DNA of 64,000 nt from Acanthosepion pharaonis (GCA_903632075.3 CAHIKZ030005210.1:706001-770000); one strand, 5' to 3'; numbered from the stretch's first letter, positions 31,245 to 41,270 are shown. Made by a program: numbers and translations. The notes: generated by a model from the letters alone, not told the origin.

Positions 31245-31767
31245 GGCAAGATAAGGAAAGAGTTTTATTCAAAGAAAAACCTAGCGAATTTGATTTGCAA
31301 AAAAAAGGCCTAAAGATATTTTAAGCTGAAAGTCAGATTAACAAAACGAAATAAGATTCAATGTATCCAATAATATTAACTATTAAAGTCGCTAGAGGGC
31401 GTGTCATTGACGGACTATAAAATGGCCACAGTTTACGATGACAATTCATTTTATGAAGCGACAGAGTAAATAGTGAATGGCGGACGAGCTAGCCGGCTCT
31501 CAGATAGAGGATTAACAGGAAATGCTATCTTGTTGATGTGGCATGCCCAAAGGATCAAAATCTTCTTATGAAAGCGGCTGAGAAACTCAGCAGATCACCA
31601 CTTTGACATGGCAGATTTGTGGCCTATAGGTGCTACCATGGTCCCCTTTATCATTGGTGCATTAGGCTCCATCTCCTGGTCATTGAATTTAACCTAGAAA
31701 TGCTTGGAATTAAGTGCCATGTTTTAACCCTGCAAAAATCGGCATTACTAGGAACATCCTGCTGAAG

Positions 31768-31810
<43 letters not shown>

Positions 31811-32345
31811 CCATTGGTTGGGGAACACTGATAATGTAAGATTCCCAGTAACACTGGACAAAGTAAGGAATAGTAACAAAATAAAAAGCGTTTCTTATAT
31901 CCTGCTCGATGACAGTTGACCCTACAAGAAGGTTTATCCACTCTTTGTGAAGATATATATATCTGCCGAGTTTCTCAGTCGCTTTCATAACAAGATTCTA
32001 GTCCCCTGGGCATGTAACATCAATAAGATAGCATTTTCTATAAATCCTCTATTTGACATTGAGCCGGCTAGCTCGTCTGCCATTCGCCATATACCCTGTC
32101 GCTTCATAAAATGAACTGTCATCTTAAATAGTGACGACTTTATACTCCGTCAATGGTACGCCCTCTAGCGACTTTAATAGTTAATATTATTTGATAAATT
32201 GCGTTTTTTTTTTCGTTTTGATATTCTGACTTTCAGCTTAAAAATATCTTCAGGCCTTTTTTGAAAATCAAATTTGCTACTTTTCTGCAACATTTGCTAG
32301 GTTTTCTTAGAATAAAACTTTATTTTCTTATTTTGCCATTTCTTT
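31245..32345. repeat. Large inverted repeat, ~350-bp arms, 370-bp spacer
   Basis: The left arm (31245-31595) and right arm (31965-32345) are inverted copies of each other. Matching words include 'agttttattcaaagaaaaac' versus inverted 'agaaaacctagc', 'ttaactattaaagtcgctag', 'ttcattttatgaagcgacag', 'gacgagctagccggctc' and 'tatgaaagcg.ctgagaaact'. The GAAA tract adjoins the left arm and a CTTT-rich tract (32345-32630) adjoins the right arm, so the symmetry extends into the microsatellites. Confidence 0.93.
31528..31785 (+). pseudogene. LINE C-terminal fragment inside the palindrome
   Basis: Plus-strand frames read LVDVACPKDQNLLMKAAEKL from 31528, then TMVPFIIGALGSIS, then MLGIKCHVLTLQKSALLGTS. 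This order (DVACPxDxNLxxKAxEKL, VPxxIGALG, LQKSALLGT) is a conserved C-terminal region of a non-LTR retrotransposon family common in invertebrate assemblies. Two frame changes and stops break it. The right arm carries the first block again on the minus strand (about 32025-31950, LIDVTCPGD, stop, NLVMKATEKLGRY), as expected from the palindrome. A (CT)n run (31772-31806) cuts its 3' side. Confidence 0.78.
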
Positions 32346-32630
32346 CTTCCTTTTATTTCCATTTCTTTTTTTTTTTCTTATTTCCATTTTTTTTTTTCTT
32401 ATTTCCATTTCTTTCTTTCTTTTTATTTCAATTTCTTTCTTTCCTTCTTTCTTTCTTTCTTTCTTCCTTTCTTTTATTTCCATTTCTTTCTTTTTTCCTT
32501 CTGTTTCCATTTCATTCTTTCTTTTTATTTCAATTTCTCTTTCCTTCTTTCTTTTATTTTGTTTGTTTGTTTGTTTCTTTCTTTCTTTCTTTTATTTCCA
32601 TTTCATTCTTTCTATCGTCCCTTCTTATAT
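32345..32630. repeat. Imperfect CTTT/TTTC tract
   Basis: The pyrimidine-rich plus strand carries 'tatttccatttctttc' words, the inverse of the 28.9-31.2 kb tract but far shorter. Confidence 0.93.
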
Positions 32631-32767
32631 TATATAAAAACGTTGGAAATGTCCGTCGCATAGCCAACCAACTGTACCAAGAATCAGGATCTGTTAATTT
32701 GCAACCTCTGGAGGTTATAGGTTGAAGCTTGGAGGCATCTCGTAAAACATACAAGCAGATTCAAAAC

Positions 32768-32769
32768 AC

Positions 32770-32811
<42 letters not shown>
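32768..32811. repeat. (AAT)n microsatellite
   Basis: About 14 trinucleotides. Confidence 0.97.
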
Positions 32812-32964
32812 TAATAAATATAAATAATATCGGAAATAGATTAGCATTTGTTTGTCTAAGGTGATGATGAGGTTGCATTGAGTACGAAATGTTGGGCGAT
32901 AGTTGTGGTGACCTCGAAGTGCGACGTAATCTGTTGCTTTCACTTTCAAACAAATGCCCTCCCT

Positions 32965-33035
32965 AAAATAGGGGGTTAAATAGCAGGGTAGACTGGCTTT
33001 TTTAGCTTTGAGTGGTAGTCAGTCTAAGAGAAGGA

Positions 33036-33081
<46 letters not shown>
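32965..33081 (+). mobile_element. SINE body fragment and (TA)n
   Basis: 'aaatagcagggtagactggc' and 'agtggtagtcagtct' match the body of the SINE at 45337 ('aaatagcaggacagaccggg'). The head is missing. A (TA)n lies at 33040-33081. Confidence 0.6.
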
Positions 33082-33084
<3 letters not shown>

Positions 33085-33180
33085 CACTTTTGTTTGGTCA
33101 TGTATCTGAGTATTTAGAACGTTTGCTTCCTGTCCATGAAACAAGGGTTTGAATCTCACCAACGTACTCTCTCTCTATCT
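33085..33180 (+). mobile_element. tRNA-derived SINE head, family iii, copy 1
   Basis: 'gcacttttgtttggtcatgt' is followed by 'ttagaacgtttgcttcctgt' and the B-box-like 'gggtttgaatctcacc'. The same order appears at 34236-34340. It is followed by a CT-rich run. Confidence 0.6.
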
Positions 33181-33199
33181 CTCTCTTTGTCTCTCTCTC

Positions 33200-33380
33200 A
33201 AACACACACACGCAAGCGGACATTGTGTTTTTCCAATTTTTGGCGCTGTCAGAACCACCGCAAGGTAATTTTACGTAGTCCTGTGAAGTTTTGTTGAAAT
33301 CCGTTGAAAAATGTGGGAAATCCGATCCAATATATAAACGTACAGACACACACACACAATCTGCATTTTATAATAAGTAA
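33200..33380 (+). mobile_element. Retroposon 3' end, family H, copy 1
   Basis: 'tttttggcgctgtcagaacc', 'accgcaaggtaattttacgt', 'gaagttttgttgaaatccg' and 'gatccaatatataaacg' are followed by CA repeats and 'ttataataagtaagatt'. Copies lie at 40262, 40435, 41275 (end only) and inverted at 54736. The 'ttataataagtatgatt' end resembles the short tandem tails of RTE-type LINEs; the class is tentative. Confidence 0.75.
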
Positions 33381-33599
33381 GATTATTCATTCAGGGCGGT
33401 AAATGTAATGATTACTCTTTAATTAAAAGTATTTACTTAAATAAATTATATCTATAAAAATAACTTATAAACAGAAAATGTTGGATATTATGTATATTCA
33501 TTAATATATATATATGTGTGTGTGTGTGTGTGGAAATGGGTAGGAAAATAAATATATATATATATGAAAAATTTCTCAGGATTAACCTGTAGAAGAAAA

Positions 33600-33927
33600 C
33601 AATATGTATAAAGGTAAAATTCCTAACAGAATTACTGCTCTCCCAAGCCAGCATACACAACAACTATATCAAGAAATTAAAAGAAAATGGTTGAATCCGC
33701 TAACACAACAATAAAAACAATATTTCTACATTTGAAAGTACTTTACGTAATTTTTAGTTGACAATATGAATACAATAGCGTTTTCTAAATTCTTCTAGGT
33801 GCTAAGGACATTTTGTTTGTTGTTAATAGTTACTTTGTTTTCAATAAATTCATTTCGGTTTGCCTTAGAAAGGTTCACATTAGACGAAACGCGTCGGTTA
33901 ATAATACAGATTTCTTATTATTTTTAC

Positions 33928-33983
<56 letters not shown>
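33600..33983 (+). mobile_element. Family G unit with hammerhead-like end, then (TA)n
   Basis: It parallels 22340-22640. It closes with 'ccttagaaaggttcacatta' and 'gacgaaacgcgtcggtt' (33864-33899), followed by (TA)n at 33931-33983. Confidence 0.72.
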
Positions 33984-33986
<3 letters not shown>

Positions 33987-34067
33987 GATATTATTTTAAA
34001 ATTTATTTAAATACGATTTTATATGTGTTTATTGTTATTTTAGTGTTTTGACGTTTCTTATGGTCCT

Positions 34068-34192
34068 AACGGCCGACGTAAACTCAAGTAAAACGACGTA
34101 AGGCGAGTTTTATTTTTCTATATAATATTTAAGAAAAACCGACGTATCTTCGAAAATTACTTAACTCGAAACGACTTAAACCGAGGTATGTA
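34068..34192. mobile_element. Possible pogo-like MITE fragment
   Basis: 'cggccgacgtaaactcaag' and 'gaaacgacttaaaccgaggt' resemble the terminal words of pogo-like elements but I could not define its ends. Confidence 0.35.
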
Positions 34193-34235
34193 TGTATATA
34201 TGCATGTACGTATGTATATATATGTGTGTGTGTGT

Positions 34236-34340
34236 TAAGCACTTTTGAATGATCGTGTGAAGGAGTGGTTAGAATGGACGCTTTCTGCTCATGAGACCCA
34301 GAGATGAGATTTGCCAGGGAGGCGACTTCTTGTTGGTATC
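34236..34340 (+). mobile_element. tRNA-derived SINE head, family iii, copy 2
   Basis: 'gcacttttgaatgatcgtgt', 'agtggttagaatggacgctt' and 'agatgagatttgcc' parallel 33085-33180. The B box is degraded. A (CT)n follows at 34385-34441. Confidence 0.6.
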
Positions 34341-34385
34341 GGCCTGGAGAGGCGACCCCAGCATTTGGCACAGTATGTTATTTCG

Positions 34386-34416
<31 letters not shown>

Positions 34417-34796
34417 TCTATCTCTCTTTCTCTCTCTCTCTCCCCGGCAATCGTAGCCCAGGTCCGTTCGGCATTGTTACAGTATAAACCTCGGTAAGTG
34501 CAATACAGCAGGGAATGACTGCCCACTTCGAGTATCACTCGGTCATTTATTTAATTTATTGAATGGCCGTAAAATAGTCAGTCATCAAGTGGAATATGAA
34601 CGGTTGACAGCTGACTTCTTTTATCTTTGCGTTTCTGTTTTTTTTTTTTTGTTTGTTTGTTTTTTTGACACTGTGGCATCTCAATTAAGAAACATATCCA
34701 ATGTCGATCGTATGTCTAGAAAAATGCGTCACTAGAAAACTTTTTCCACTTTTTCATACCCCCCCCCATATCATGTACAGTACATACGTAATTACC

Positions 34797-35055
34797 AGGG
34801 TTGGATTAACCATTAAGCAAATTAAGCATGTGCATAGGGCTACAAGGGAAGAGGGCCCCCACTGAAACAGTAATGATATGATATTGTTGTATATGTCACA
34901 TTTGAATCAACGGGATGCCATTATTAACGCGGAGACAACTAACCCGCAGTGAATCTTTATTGCCATTCTGATTGGTTAATAAGGGAATGAGCTAAGGGAG
35001 ATAATGAGGTTTTTATTTACTCAATACATCACATCAGCTCTCTTGAATAAGTTAG
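34797..35055. mobile_element. Possible hAT-type terminus 'cagggttggattaacc'
   Basis: A left terminus of a type common in hAT elements starts at 34797. No matching right end was found. Confidence 0.35.
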
Positions 35056-35057
35056 TG

Positions 35058-35130
35058 CAATAAAACCTCGGTTCACGAATTTAATTCGTTCCTGAAGACC
35101 GTTCGTAACCTCAAATGTTTCTAAACCACA
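35058..35130. mobile_element. Pogo/Tigger-like MITE, left-end fragment
   Basis: 'aaaacctcggttcacgaatt', 'aattcgttcctgaagacc' and 'cgttcgtaacctcaaatg' match the left part of the copies at 8909 and 48948, and preserve the terminal 'acctcggttcacg' lost in the first. Confidence 0.75.
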
Positions 35131-35185
35131 TGACCAGTGTTTAATGGACATTTTCCCTCATTTCTTGTGTGAGTGGCGTAATAGT

Positions 35186-35380
35186 TGTAGCGCGGTAAGT
35201 GGAATCGGCGTGTCGAGTTCAAATTCTGTCATGGTCTACTACGTTCACTTTTGTACTAATGCTCTGGGAAATGGCATTAATTCATCTTCTTCTAGCTACA
35301 GTTAAATAGCAGAGCAGACTGGAATATCTAGCCTTGGATGGTATTCCCCGTAGAAGAAGGAGTACTCGGAATTTAACCCC
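35186..35380 (+). mobile_element. tRNA-derived SINE, family i, copy 1
   Basis: A-box-like 'gcgtaatagttgtagcgcgg', B-box-like 'cgagttcaaattctgtc' 40 bases later, and the body word 'aaatagcagagcagactgg' agree with the 45337 copy. Confidence 0.75.
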
Positions 35381-35594
35381 CTTCCCTACATCTGAATAAT
35401 AAGGTTATTTGAGTCCTTTGGCCTCGTTAGGGCAAGCATTTTTAAAGGTCAACTCGGATTTCAAAACTAAAGAAGTGTGTACTCGATCAGGCAATCTTGC
35501 CCTAGACACACCCACTGCTGTTATAGCTGCAGTACTTCATGGATTACGGGATTCGTAATTCTAATTTCAGTTTTCAGATTTAAGAGAATAGTAT

Positions 35595-35830
35595 CTGTCT
35601 ATATTTCTGAGATGAGGTATTGTAACTATTTACATTATTTACATCGTTCTGACTGTTCTCCTCATCTTTATTGCTATATTCACGACGTCTCGGCCGCTAT
35701 ACGCTTCGGCCTTCTTCGGGATCTGTCTATATTTCTGAGATGAGGTATTGTAACTATTTACATTATTTACATCGTTCTGACCGTTCTCCTCACCTTTATT
35801 GCTATATTCACGACGTCTCGGCTAAATCAA
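35595..35830 (-). repeat. 128-bp tandem unit, ~1.8 copies
   Basis: 'ctgtctatatttctgagatg' recurs at 35595 and 35723. The same units form the array at 39265-39720. Read on the minus strand the unit carries CCGAAGAAGGCCG...GGCCGAGACGTCG-like words, see findings. Confidence 0.88.
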
Positions 35831-36074
35831 ATCAGACTTCCCTCTGACCTTGTATCATACATTGTCAGTGCTCTATGCTTGACCTTCATAGGATTTTTCG
35901 GGAAAATAGGGATTAGTTGGCAGCGCCCATCTCCTTCCCAACTATCAGATTATATAGTAGATCGTCAAGACACTATATTCATTTTTCATATTGAAATTCA
36001 CTGAATAAAAAGTCTCGAGGGCCTCTCAATGTCGAGAGTGTTAAAATAGTAATGATGAAAGCGGTAATTAACAT

Positions 36075-36310
36075 GGTGTTTTTCTAAGCGGGGCACAAGG
36101 CCGAAAGTATCGAGCACCCACTGAAGATCGAACTCACTATTCAGTCGTAACTTTTCTATCAAGGCAAGCCTACTTACCATTGCAACACACCGTGGTACAT
36201 GAAAAAATGATTTTTTTAAGCGTAGCATAGATGTGGCACAAGGCCGAAAGTGTGGAAAACACAGTGAGAATGCGGTAAGTGATATGAATGTAAAAGGAGG
36301 TGGTTGGAAG
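36075..36310 (-). mobile_element. tRNA-derived SINE family ii, minus strand, one copy plus tail of another
   Basis: On the minus strand, 'ttgcaatggtaagtaggc' (A-box region), 'gtgagttcgatcttcagtg' (B box) and 'actttcggccttgtgcc' (body) follow one another. A second 'ctttcggccttgtgccacat' begins at about 36255, so a tail piece of another copy lies alongside. Confidence 0.7.
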
Positions 36311-36744
36311 TGAAATAAGTGGGTGACTTGAAGAACAAGATTGTAGCGTTCAAGAACGGCCCACGCGGGCGTCTGTTTCCCACAGTGACAGCTCTTGGAA
36401 ACAAGCCTGATACTTTCTTGCGTTTTACGAGGCAATAGGGGTTAATAGGCAGCGCTCCTATCTCTTCACATAGCACGGGTCAATTTGTACGAGTCTAAGG
36501 AACGACTGTCGTCTTCTAAACCTTCAATCACTTGAAGCCGTTTTTAGTCCTTGATCTGAGAAAACGACTGTATTCAGCTGACAGATTAGATATTTTAGAG
36601 TGGGCTCTAGGTATGACATTCATCTGAAAGTCTAGATTTGATGTGGTTATTTAAGAAAATGTCTCGAATTGTCAACATTTTGGCTTTGTCATATCTTAGA
36701 GTTGGACAAAAGTAGCCTTTTAGCGTCACCGATCCTGTTCCCGA

Positions 36745-37420
36745 TTCTTGTACGATCACCTAAGTTAAGCAATGTCGAGACTGTTCAGAACTTAAATGGG
36801 TGACTGCTTAGGAATACCAGGTGCTGTAAGCTTGGATATGTGGATCGTATGTCTTACGTCCACATCACTTTGAAACACCTATTGTGGTACGATCACCTAA
36901 GTTAAGCAACGTCGAACTTGATCAGTACCTAAAGGGGTGGCCACTTAGGAATACCAAGTGCAGTAAGCGTGGATGTGTTGGTGGTATTACTTACGGCCAC
37001 TTCACTTTGAAACACCTGTTCTCGTACGATCACCGAAGTTAAGCAACATCGAACCTGGTCAGTACCTAGATGGGTTGGATATGTGGATGGTATAGGTTAC
37101 GGCCACATCACCTTGAAACATCTATTCTCGTACTATCACCGAATTTAAGCAATGTCGAACCTGGTCAGTACCTGGATGAGTGACCGCTTAGGTGATATGG
37201 CTTACGGCCACTTCACTTTGAAACACCTGTTCTTGTACGATCACCGAAGTTAAGCAACGTCGAACCTGCTCAGTACCTAGATGGGTGACCGCTTAGGAAT
37301 TCCAGGTGATATGGCTCACCTTGAAGCACATGTTATAGTACGATCACCGAAGTTAAACAACGTCGAACCTGGTGAGTAGCTAGATTGGTGACCGCTTAGG
37401 AATACCAGGTCCTGTAAGCT
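36745..37420 (+). pseudogene. Array of six tandem 5S rRNA-derived units
   Basis: Six head-to-tail units (about 36745, 36851, 36987, 37094, 37199 and 37316 as starts) each follow metazoan 5S rRNA. They run from 'acggccacatcac' in the first helix, through 'ctcgtacgatcaccgaagtt' and the A-box word 'aagttaagcaacgtcg', to the intermediate element 'cctagatggg', C-box word 'gaccgcttaggaatacc' and 3' end 'gtgctgtaagctt'. Spacers are only about 15 bases ('ggatatgtggatggta'). Units 3 and 4 lack part of the 3' third and unit 1 lacks its 5' end. Normal 5S clusters have longer spacers and T-run terminators; none is seen here, and every unit carries changes in the promoter boxes or deletions. I call them diverged pseudogenes or a 5S-derived repeat. 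Confidence 0.92.
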
Positions 37421-37424
37421 TGGA

Positions 37425-37580
37425 TGTGCGGGTGGTGTAATGGATAACGGCTCGGAATTGGAAATTTGGAAATCAAAAAGTCGTGTTCCAATTCCAGTCG
37501 GTTTCGTTATATTAACTTGGGAAATGTATGAATTCACAACTTCTCCTGCCCCCCATCTATGGGTTAATTAGTAAGCTTTA
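37425..37580 (+). mobile_element. tRNA-derived SINE, family i, copy 2, abutting the 5S array
   Basis: 'ggtggtgtaatggataacgg' (A-box region), 'cgtgttccaattccagtcgg' (degraded B box) and the CT-rich block before 'tatgggttaattag' agree with the 45337 copy. It begins within a few bases of the last 5S unit. Confidence 0.78.
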
Positions 37581-37756
37581 TATCAATAAATCATTATTAT
37601 CTCCAAAATATTCTTACGATGTGAAATTATTTTCTAGCTTTAATTAACCTGCAAAAAGTTGATAACCCGTAAAAAAAAACAAATCAATCAAAGAAAAATC
37701 CTATCTTGCCTTCAACTTTCTTATGCCCTATATGAAATGCTATTGGTTACTTCGAA

Positions 37757-37870
37757 GTGGTGGCACAGTTAGCAAGCTTATCTCGCTAGATCCATTACGA
37801 CTGAGTAGTGAGTTCGAACCTCATTGGATGTTCCATACTTTCGCTTAGTAAATCGCTATGCAAAATGTTT
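37757..37870 (+). mobile_element. tRNA-derived SINE, family ii, plus copy
   Basis: 'tggtggcacagttagcaagc' and 'gtgagttcgaacctcattgg' supply A and B boxes in tRNA spacing; 'ccatactttcgcttagtaaa' begins the body. Related minus-strand copies are at 36075, 48263 and 62563. Confidence 0.72.
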
Positions 37871-37959
37871 CTTTAATTATTTTGTTAAGGCCTTTATTGA
37901 GTTAATAGTCATTATTAAATTCTGAAAAAAAAATGGACTATTTTTGGATTCTAGTCCCA

Positions 37960-38700
37960 TGTACAAAACCTCCTACAGAAGGTAGCGAAGGAAAGCAAGA
38001 AGAAGGGACTAAGCATCAACTACAAGAAGACAGAATGAATGGTCATCAGCAAAAAGATGAGCCCGAAATGCAATTTACAGGTCAGGGACACTAAAATCAA
38101 GCAGGTACAGAAATTTAAATATCTGGGAAGTATTCTAACAGAGGACGGAAATTGCGACAATGAGATCCGAAGACGTATTGGGATGGCCAAAGAGATATTC
38201 CAAAAGCTAGGCAGAGTATTAAGAGACAGGTGGGTTTCGTTGATAACAAAGAAAAGAGTACTGAACTGCTATGTGATATCTGTTTTACTTTAAGGCAGCA
38301 AATGATGGACAATCTCCTCAAAGATGAAGAAGAGACTCGAAACAACGGAGGTGTCGTTCTACAGAAGGATGGTAAGGATACCATGGACCAAACATGGGAG
38401 TAAAGGTTTTGGAGAGGATGCAAACAAAGAAGAAACTTATACTTGACATCGGGAAGAGGCAGCTGAAATTTCTGGGACACGTAATGAGAAAAGGGGGCTT
38501 GGAAAATCTGATACTCACAGAGCGGATGGAGAAGGGAAAGCAATACGTGACATACTTAACGGGCTTAAGTAAGTGGATGACAGAACAGTGTTTGGGAGAA
38601 ATAACAAAAGGACAAAACTTATTGAGAGCTACAAGGGACAGAAAGAAGTGGAGAGCCATGATCGCTTACTTCCTGAAGGGACATGGCTCATAAAAAAAGA
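37960..38700 (+). pseudogene. LINE reverse transcriptase C-terminal half, third family
   Basis: The frame 38039-38293 reads VQKFKYLGSILTEDG, then EIRRRIGMAKEIFQKLGRVL and LITKKRVLNCYVISVLL. After a frameshift it goes on through 'ETTEVSFYRRM..IPWTK' to 38394-38693 with KRQLKFLGHVMRKGGLENL, LSKWMTEQ, LLRATRDRKKWRAMIAYFLK and GHGS. The YLGS.I..DG...EI..RI block marks the segment just after the catalytic core of many non-LTR reverse transcriptases. The catalytic core itself (FADD-type) is not present. At least one frameshift and internal stops make it inactive. Other fragments of the family are at 18030, 19170 and 48663. Confidence 0.88.
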
Positions 38701-39264
38701 AGTCCTATGTATCAGAGCGAACATCGAAGAGTTTTAGGCTAAAATGGTTTTGTACTGCATTCGAAACGAATGTGGTGTTCCGACAGAAATACCAGTATTT
38801 CAAATGGAACTTTCTATAGAAATGTGATTGGTTAGCTTATCTTGTAGAGTATTGCTGCTGTCCGGTAATCACAGAGTGCCTCATTATTGTGTCCTTGTGC
38901 CAAAGCTGAGATATGAATATATAGCAGATTGCAAAGATAAAGATTTGTAAGGGAAGTAATTAGGTCAATCTTAACCCAAGGGGAAGTCACTCTTAATTAT
39001 TGCGGAGTAACTTCCCCTGATTTTCAAACTTTAATTTTTTTTTTTTTTTAGTATCCACATAACTATAGGAAGCAAAAGTGTTCAGCGTTCTAAATTTTTC
39101 CAGAAATTTAGGACTAAACAGAAATTGTCTTCCTGGTTTCAGTCTATTAACAATGACATTTTCCATTTTTTTCTGAAGCATTAACTTCTAAAACAGTTAT
39201 TCAAGTTTTATAATGTGGAAAAAGTGTAGGTGTCATTCCAGAAAATAAGTGAAACACAAAAAAA
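38701..39264. other. Stretch without recognisable gene
   Basis: A T run lies near 39040. No family was identified. Confidence 0.45.
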
Positions 39265-39720
39265 TTGTCTATATTTCTGAGATTCACGACGTCTCGGCCG
39301 CTATACGCTCCGGCCTTCTTCGGGATCTATCTATTTTTCTGGGATGAGGTATTGTAACTATTTACATTATTGACATCGTTCTGACCGTTCTCCTCACCTT
39401 TATTGCTATATTCACGACGTCTCGGCCGCTATACACTCCGGCCTTCTTCGGGATCTGTCTATATTTCTGAGATGAGGTATTATAACTATTTATACCATTT
39501 ATATTGTTCGGATTGTTGTCTTCATCTTTGTTGTTATATTCACGACGTTTTGCCCGTTGCGCCCTTCGGCCTTCTTCAGGATCTGTCTATATTTCTGAGA
39601 TATAATTGTAATCTATTGTAACTATTCATAGTATTTATATTGTTCGGACTGTTGTCTTCATCTTTATTATTATATCCACGACGTTTCGATCATAGTACGC
39701 TCCAGCTTTCGTCAGGTTGT
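39265..39720 (-). repeat. 128-bp tandem array, ~3.5 units, with hammerhead-like words
   Basis: 'tctgtctatatttctgag' recurs at about 39269, 39329 (variant), 39455 and 39583. Each unit also contains 'atattcacgacgtctcgg' and 'ccggccttcttcgggatct'. On the minus strand the rightmost unit reads cCTGACGA...GAAACGTCGTGG; the others are variants. Related sequence at 3820-3870 and the family context suggest Penelope-like or retrozyme-like origin. Confidence 0.85.
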
Positions 39721-40261
39721 ATTTGTAGGAATTTCGGACCGAACACTTTATTTCTTCCACGGTGGTAGATTGTTCTAAATCCACGTGCCATACTTTTGGA
39801 TATTTCAGTTTTAGTTCCTATTAATAAATCAACACTCCATTTTTTTTGTTCCCTCAACTCTTTGACCCGAGTTACATTTTGGATCAGACGCTTTTATCCA
39901 CATGGCTATAGGCGGCTAAGATGTTAGGCGCTTCAACATTTTCCAAAAACTTAGGACTAAACAAAAGGGGATGTAACAGTAAGAGATAGAACAAGTATCT
40001 ACCATCATAATGACTGAAAAATAAAATTGACAAAAATTATTGTTTAAGGTTGATGGACACGCATGTCTTAATTATTTTTTTTTGTTTTGTTTTTTACGAA
40101 TTGGTCAAACTCAAGCAAAAATATTGTTTTCAATCGTTATGAGTCTATCGATTGAATAGAATTTTATTATAAACAATTGTCTTGTAAATGAAATTTTTAA
40201 AGCATTCTGAATGTAAAAATAAAGAAAAAAGTGTGCAAGACAATAAGAAACACTACCTACC
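39721..40261. other. Stretch without recognisable gene
   Basis: It begins with the outer flank of the 128-bp array. 'acttaggactaaacaaa' words near 39105 and 39950 recur locally. No gene is visible. Confidence 0.45.
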
Positions 40262-40564
40262 AAAAAAAGTGAAGTTTTGTTGAAATCGGTTGAAAAATGT
40301 AGGAAATCCGATCCCATATATAAACGAACACACACACACAAACAACCTGAGTTTTATAACTCGATATGAGTTGTCCCCCTTTCATTCTCGCGTGCCCCTT
40401 AATCGTGTTTTCAAATTGATTTCGTGCAAAAACAATTGTGTTTTTCCAATTTTTGGCGCTGTCAGAACCACCGCAAGGTAATTTTACGTAGTCCTGTGAA
40501 GTTTTGTTAAAATCGGTTGAAAAATGTAGGATATCCGATCCAATATATAAACGAACAGACACAA

Positions 40565-40616
<52 letters not shown>

Positions 40617-40640
40617 TGGGTTTTATAATAAGTATGATTT
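40262..40640 (+). mobile_element. Retroposon 3' end, family H, two tandem-like copies
   Basis: Partial copy 40262-40368 and fuller copy 40435-40640 each run 'gaagttttgtt.aaatcggt', 'atccgatcc.atatataaa', CA repeats and 'gttttataa'. The second CA run is (CA)22 at 40570-40613. Confidence 0.8.
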
Positions 40641-40864
40641 AGAAGAGTCAAGTAAGTATGATTTAGAAGAGTTAAAGAAAAAAAAACAGAAAAAAAGCGC
40701 ACGAAGGATAAAATTTAGGAGCTTGGAAAAGCGAATTAAAGGAAAAAATATAAATATTCCATAACCGGAATATTGATTTCGACACACCAATTCCACTTCT
40801 CGCATCGATAACCACAACGCTATGCACACATCAAGTATAGTATAAATATCAGGCCGAAAAGGCA

Positions 40865-41270
40865 GTACAGCTGCCATATATGTGTTGGTGATGTCCAGCC
40901 TTCACTTTCCAGTTTCGATAGAGTCCAAAAGCGTCTGCGTGACCTTGTCGGCGATTAATTATTTTCCACCCTACAACCACTTTCCTCGCAGACAAAACGT
41001 TGCAAAGCCACCTGCTACTCTCTCACTATTTTCATGGAAACTGTTCAGACGAACTACATTACTTAGTGCCACCAGTTCTAACCTTCACAGGCTAAGACGC
41101 CAATTGAAGCGAATCACCCTCATTACCTTCGAATTCCAAGATTATGTTTCACTCGAACAGCATCTTCCCACAAACCATTACTTTGTGGGACCGACTTCCA
41201 AGATGATGCTTCCTCGATTACTACAATCTTAACCTTATCAAGTCTAGGGTTAACCGTTATCTTCTACCCC
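40865..41270 (+). pseudogene. LINE C-terminal relic (Jockey/CR1-like, divergent copy)
   Basis: With frame changes it reads YSCHICVGDVQPSLSSFD, RVQKRLRDLVGD, LQPLS, LFYHYFHGNCSDELHYLVPP-like words and ends in 'ctaatcttaaccttatca...gttaaccgttatcttcta' corresponding to FKSRVNRYLL. The layout (CHIW..., VQKRL..LVG, HGNCSDEL, VNR.L) is that of the family seen at 47300, but sequence divergence is much higher. It is degenerate throughout. Confidence 0.72.

Noticed and set aside
28931..31249. 772-codon open frame on the minus strand
   Set aside because: It translates a GAAA/TTTC microsatellite (Phe, Ser, Leu, His only). Absence of stops follows from composition; there is no domain and no start context.
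36745..37420. Functional 5S rRNA gene cluster
   Set aside because: Spacers are too short, no T-run terminators are seen, and units carry deletions and promoter-box changes.
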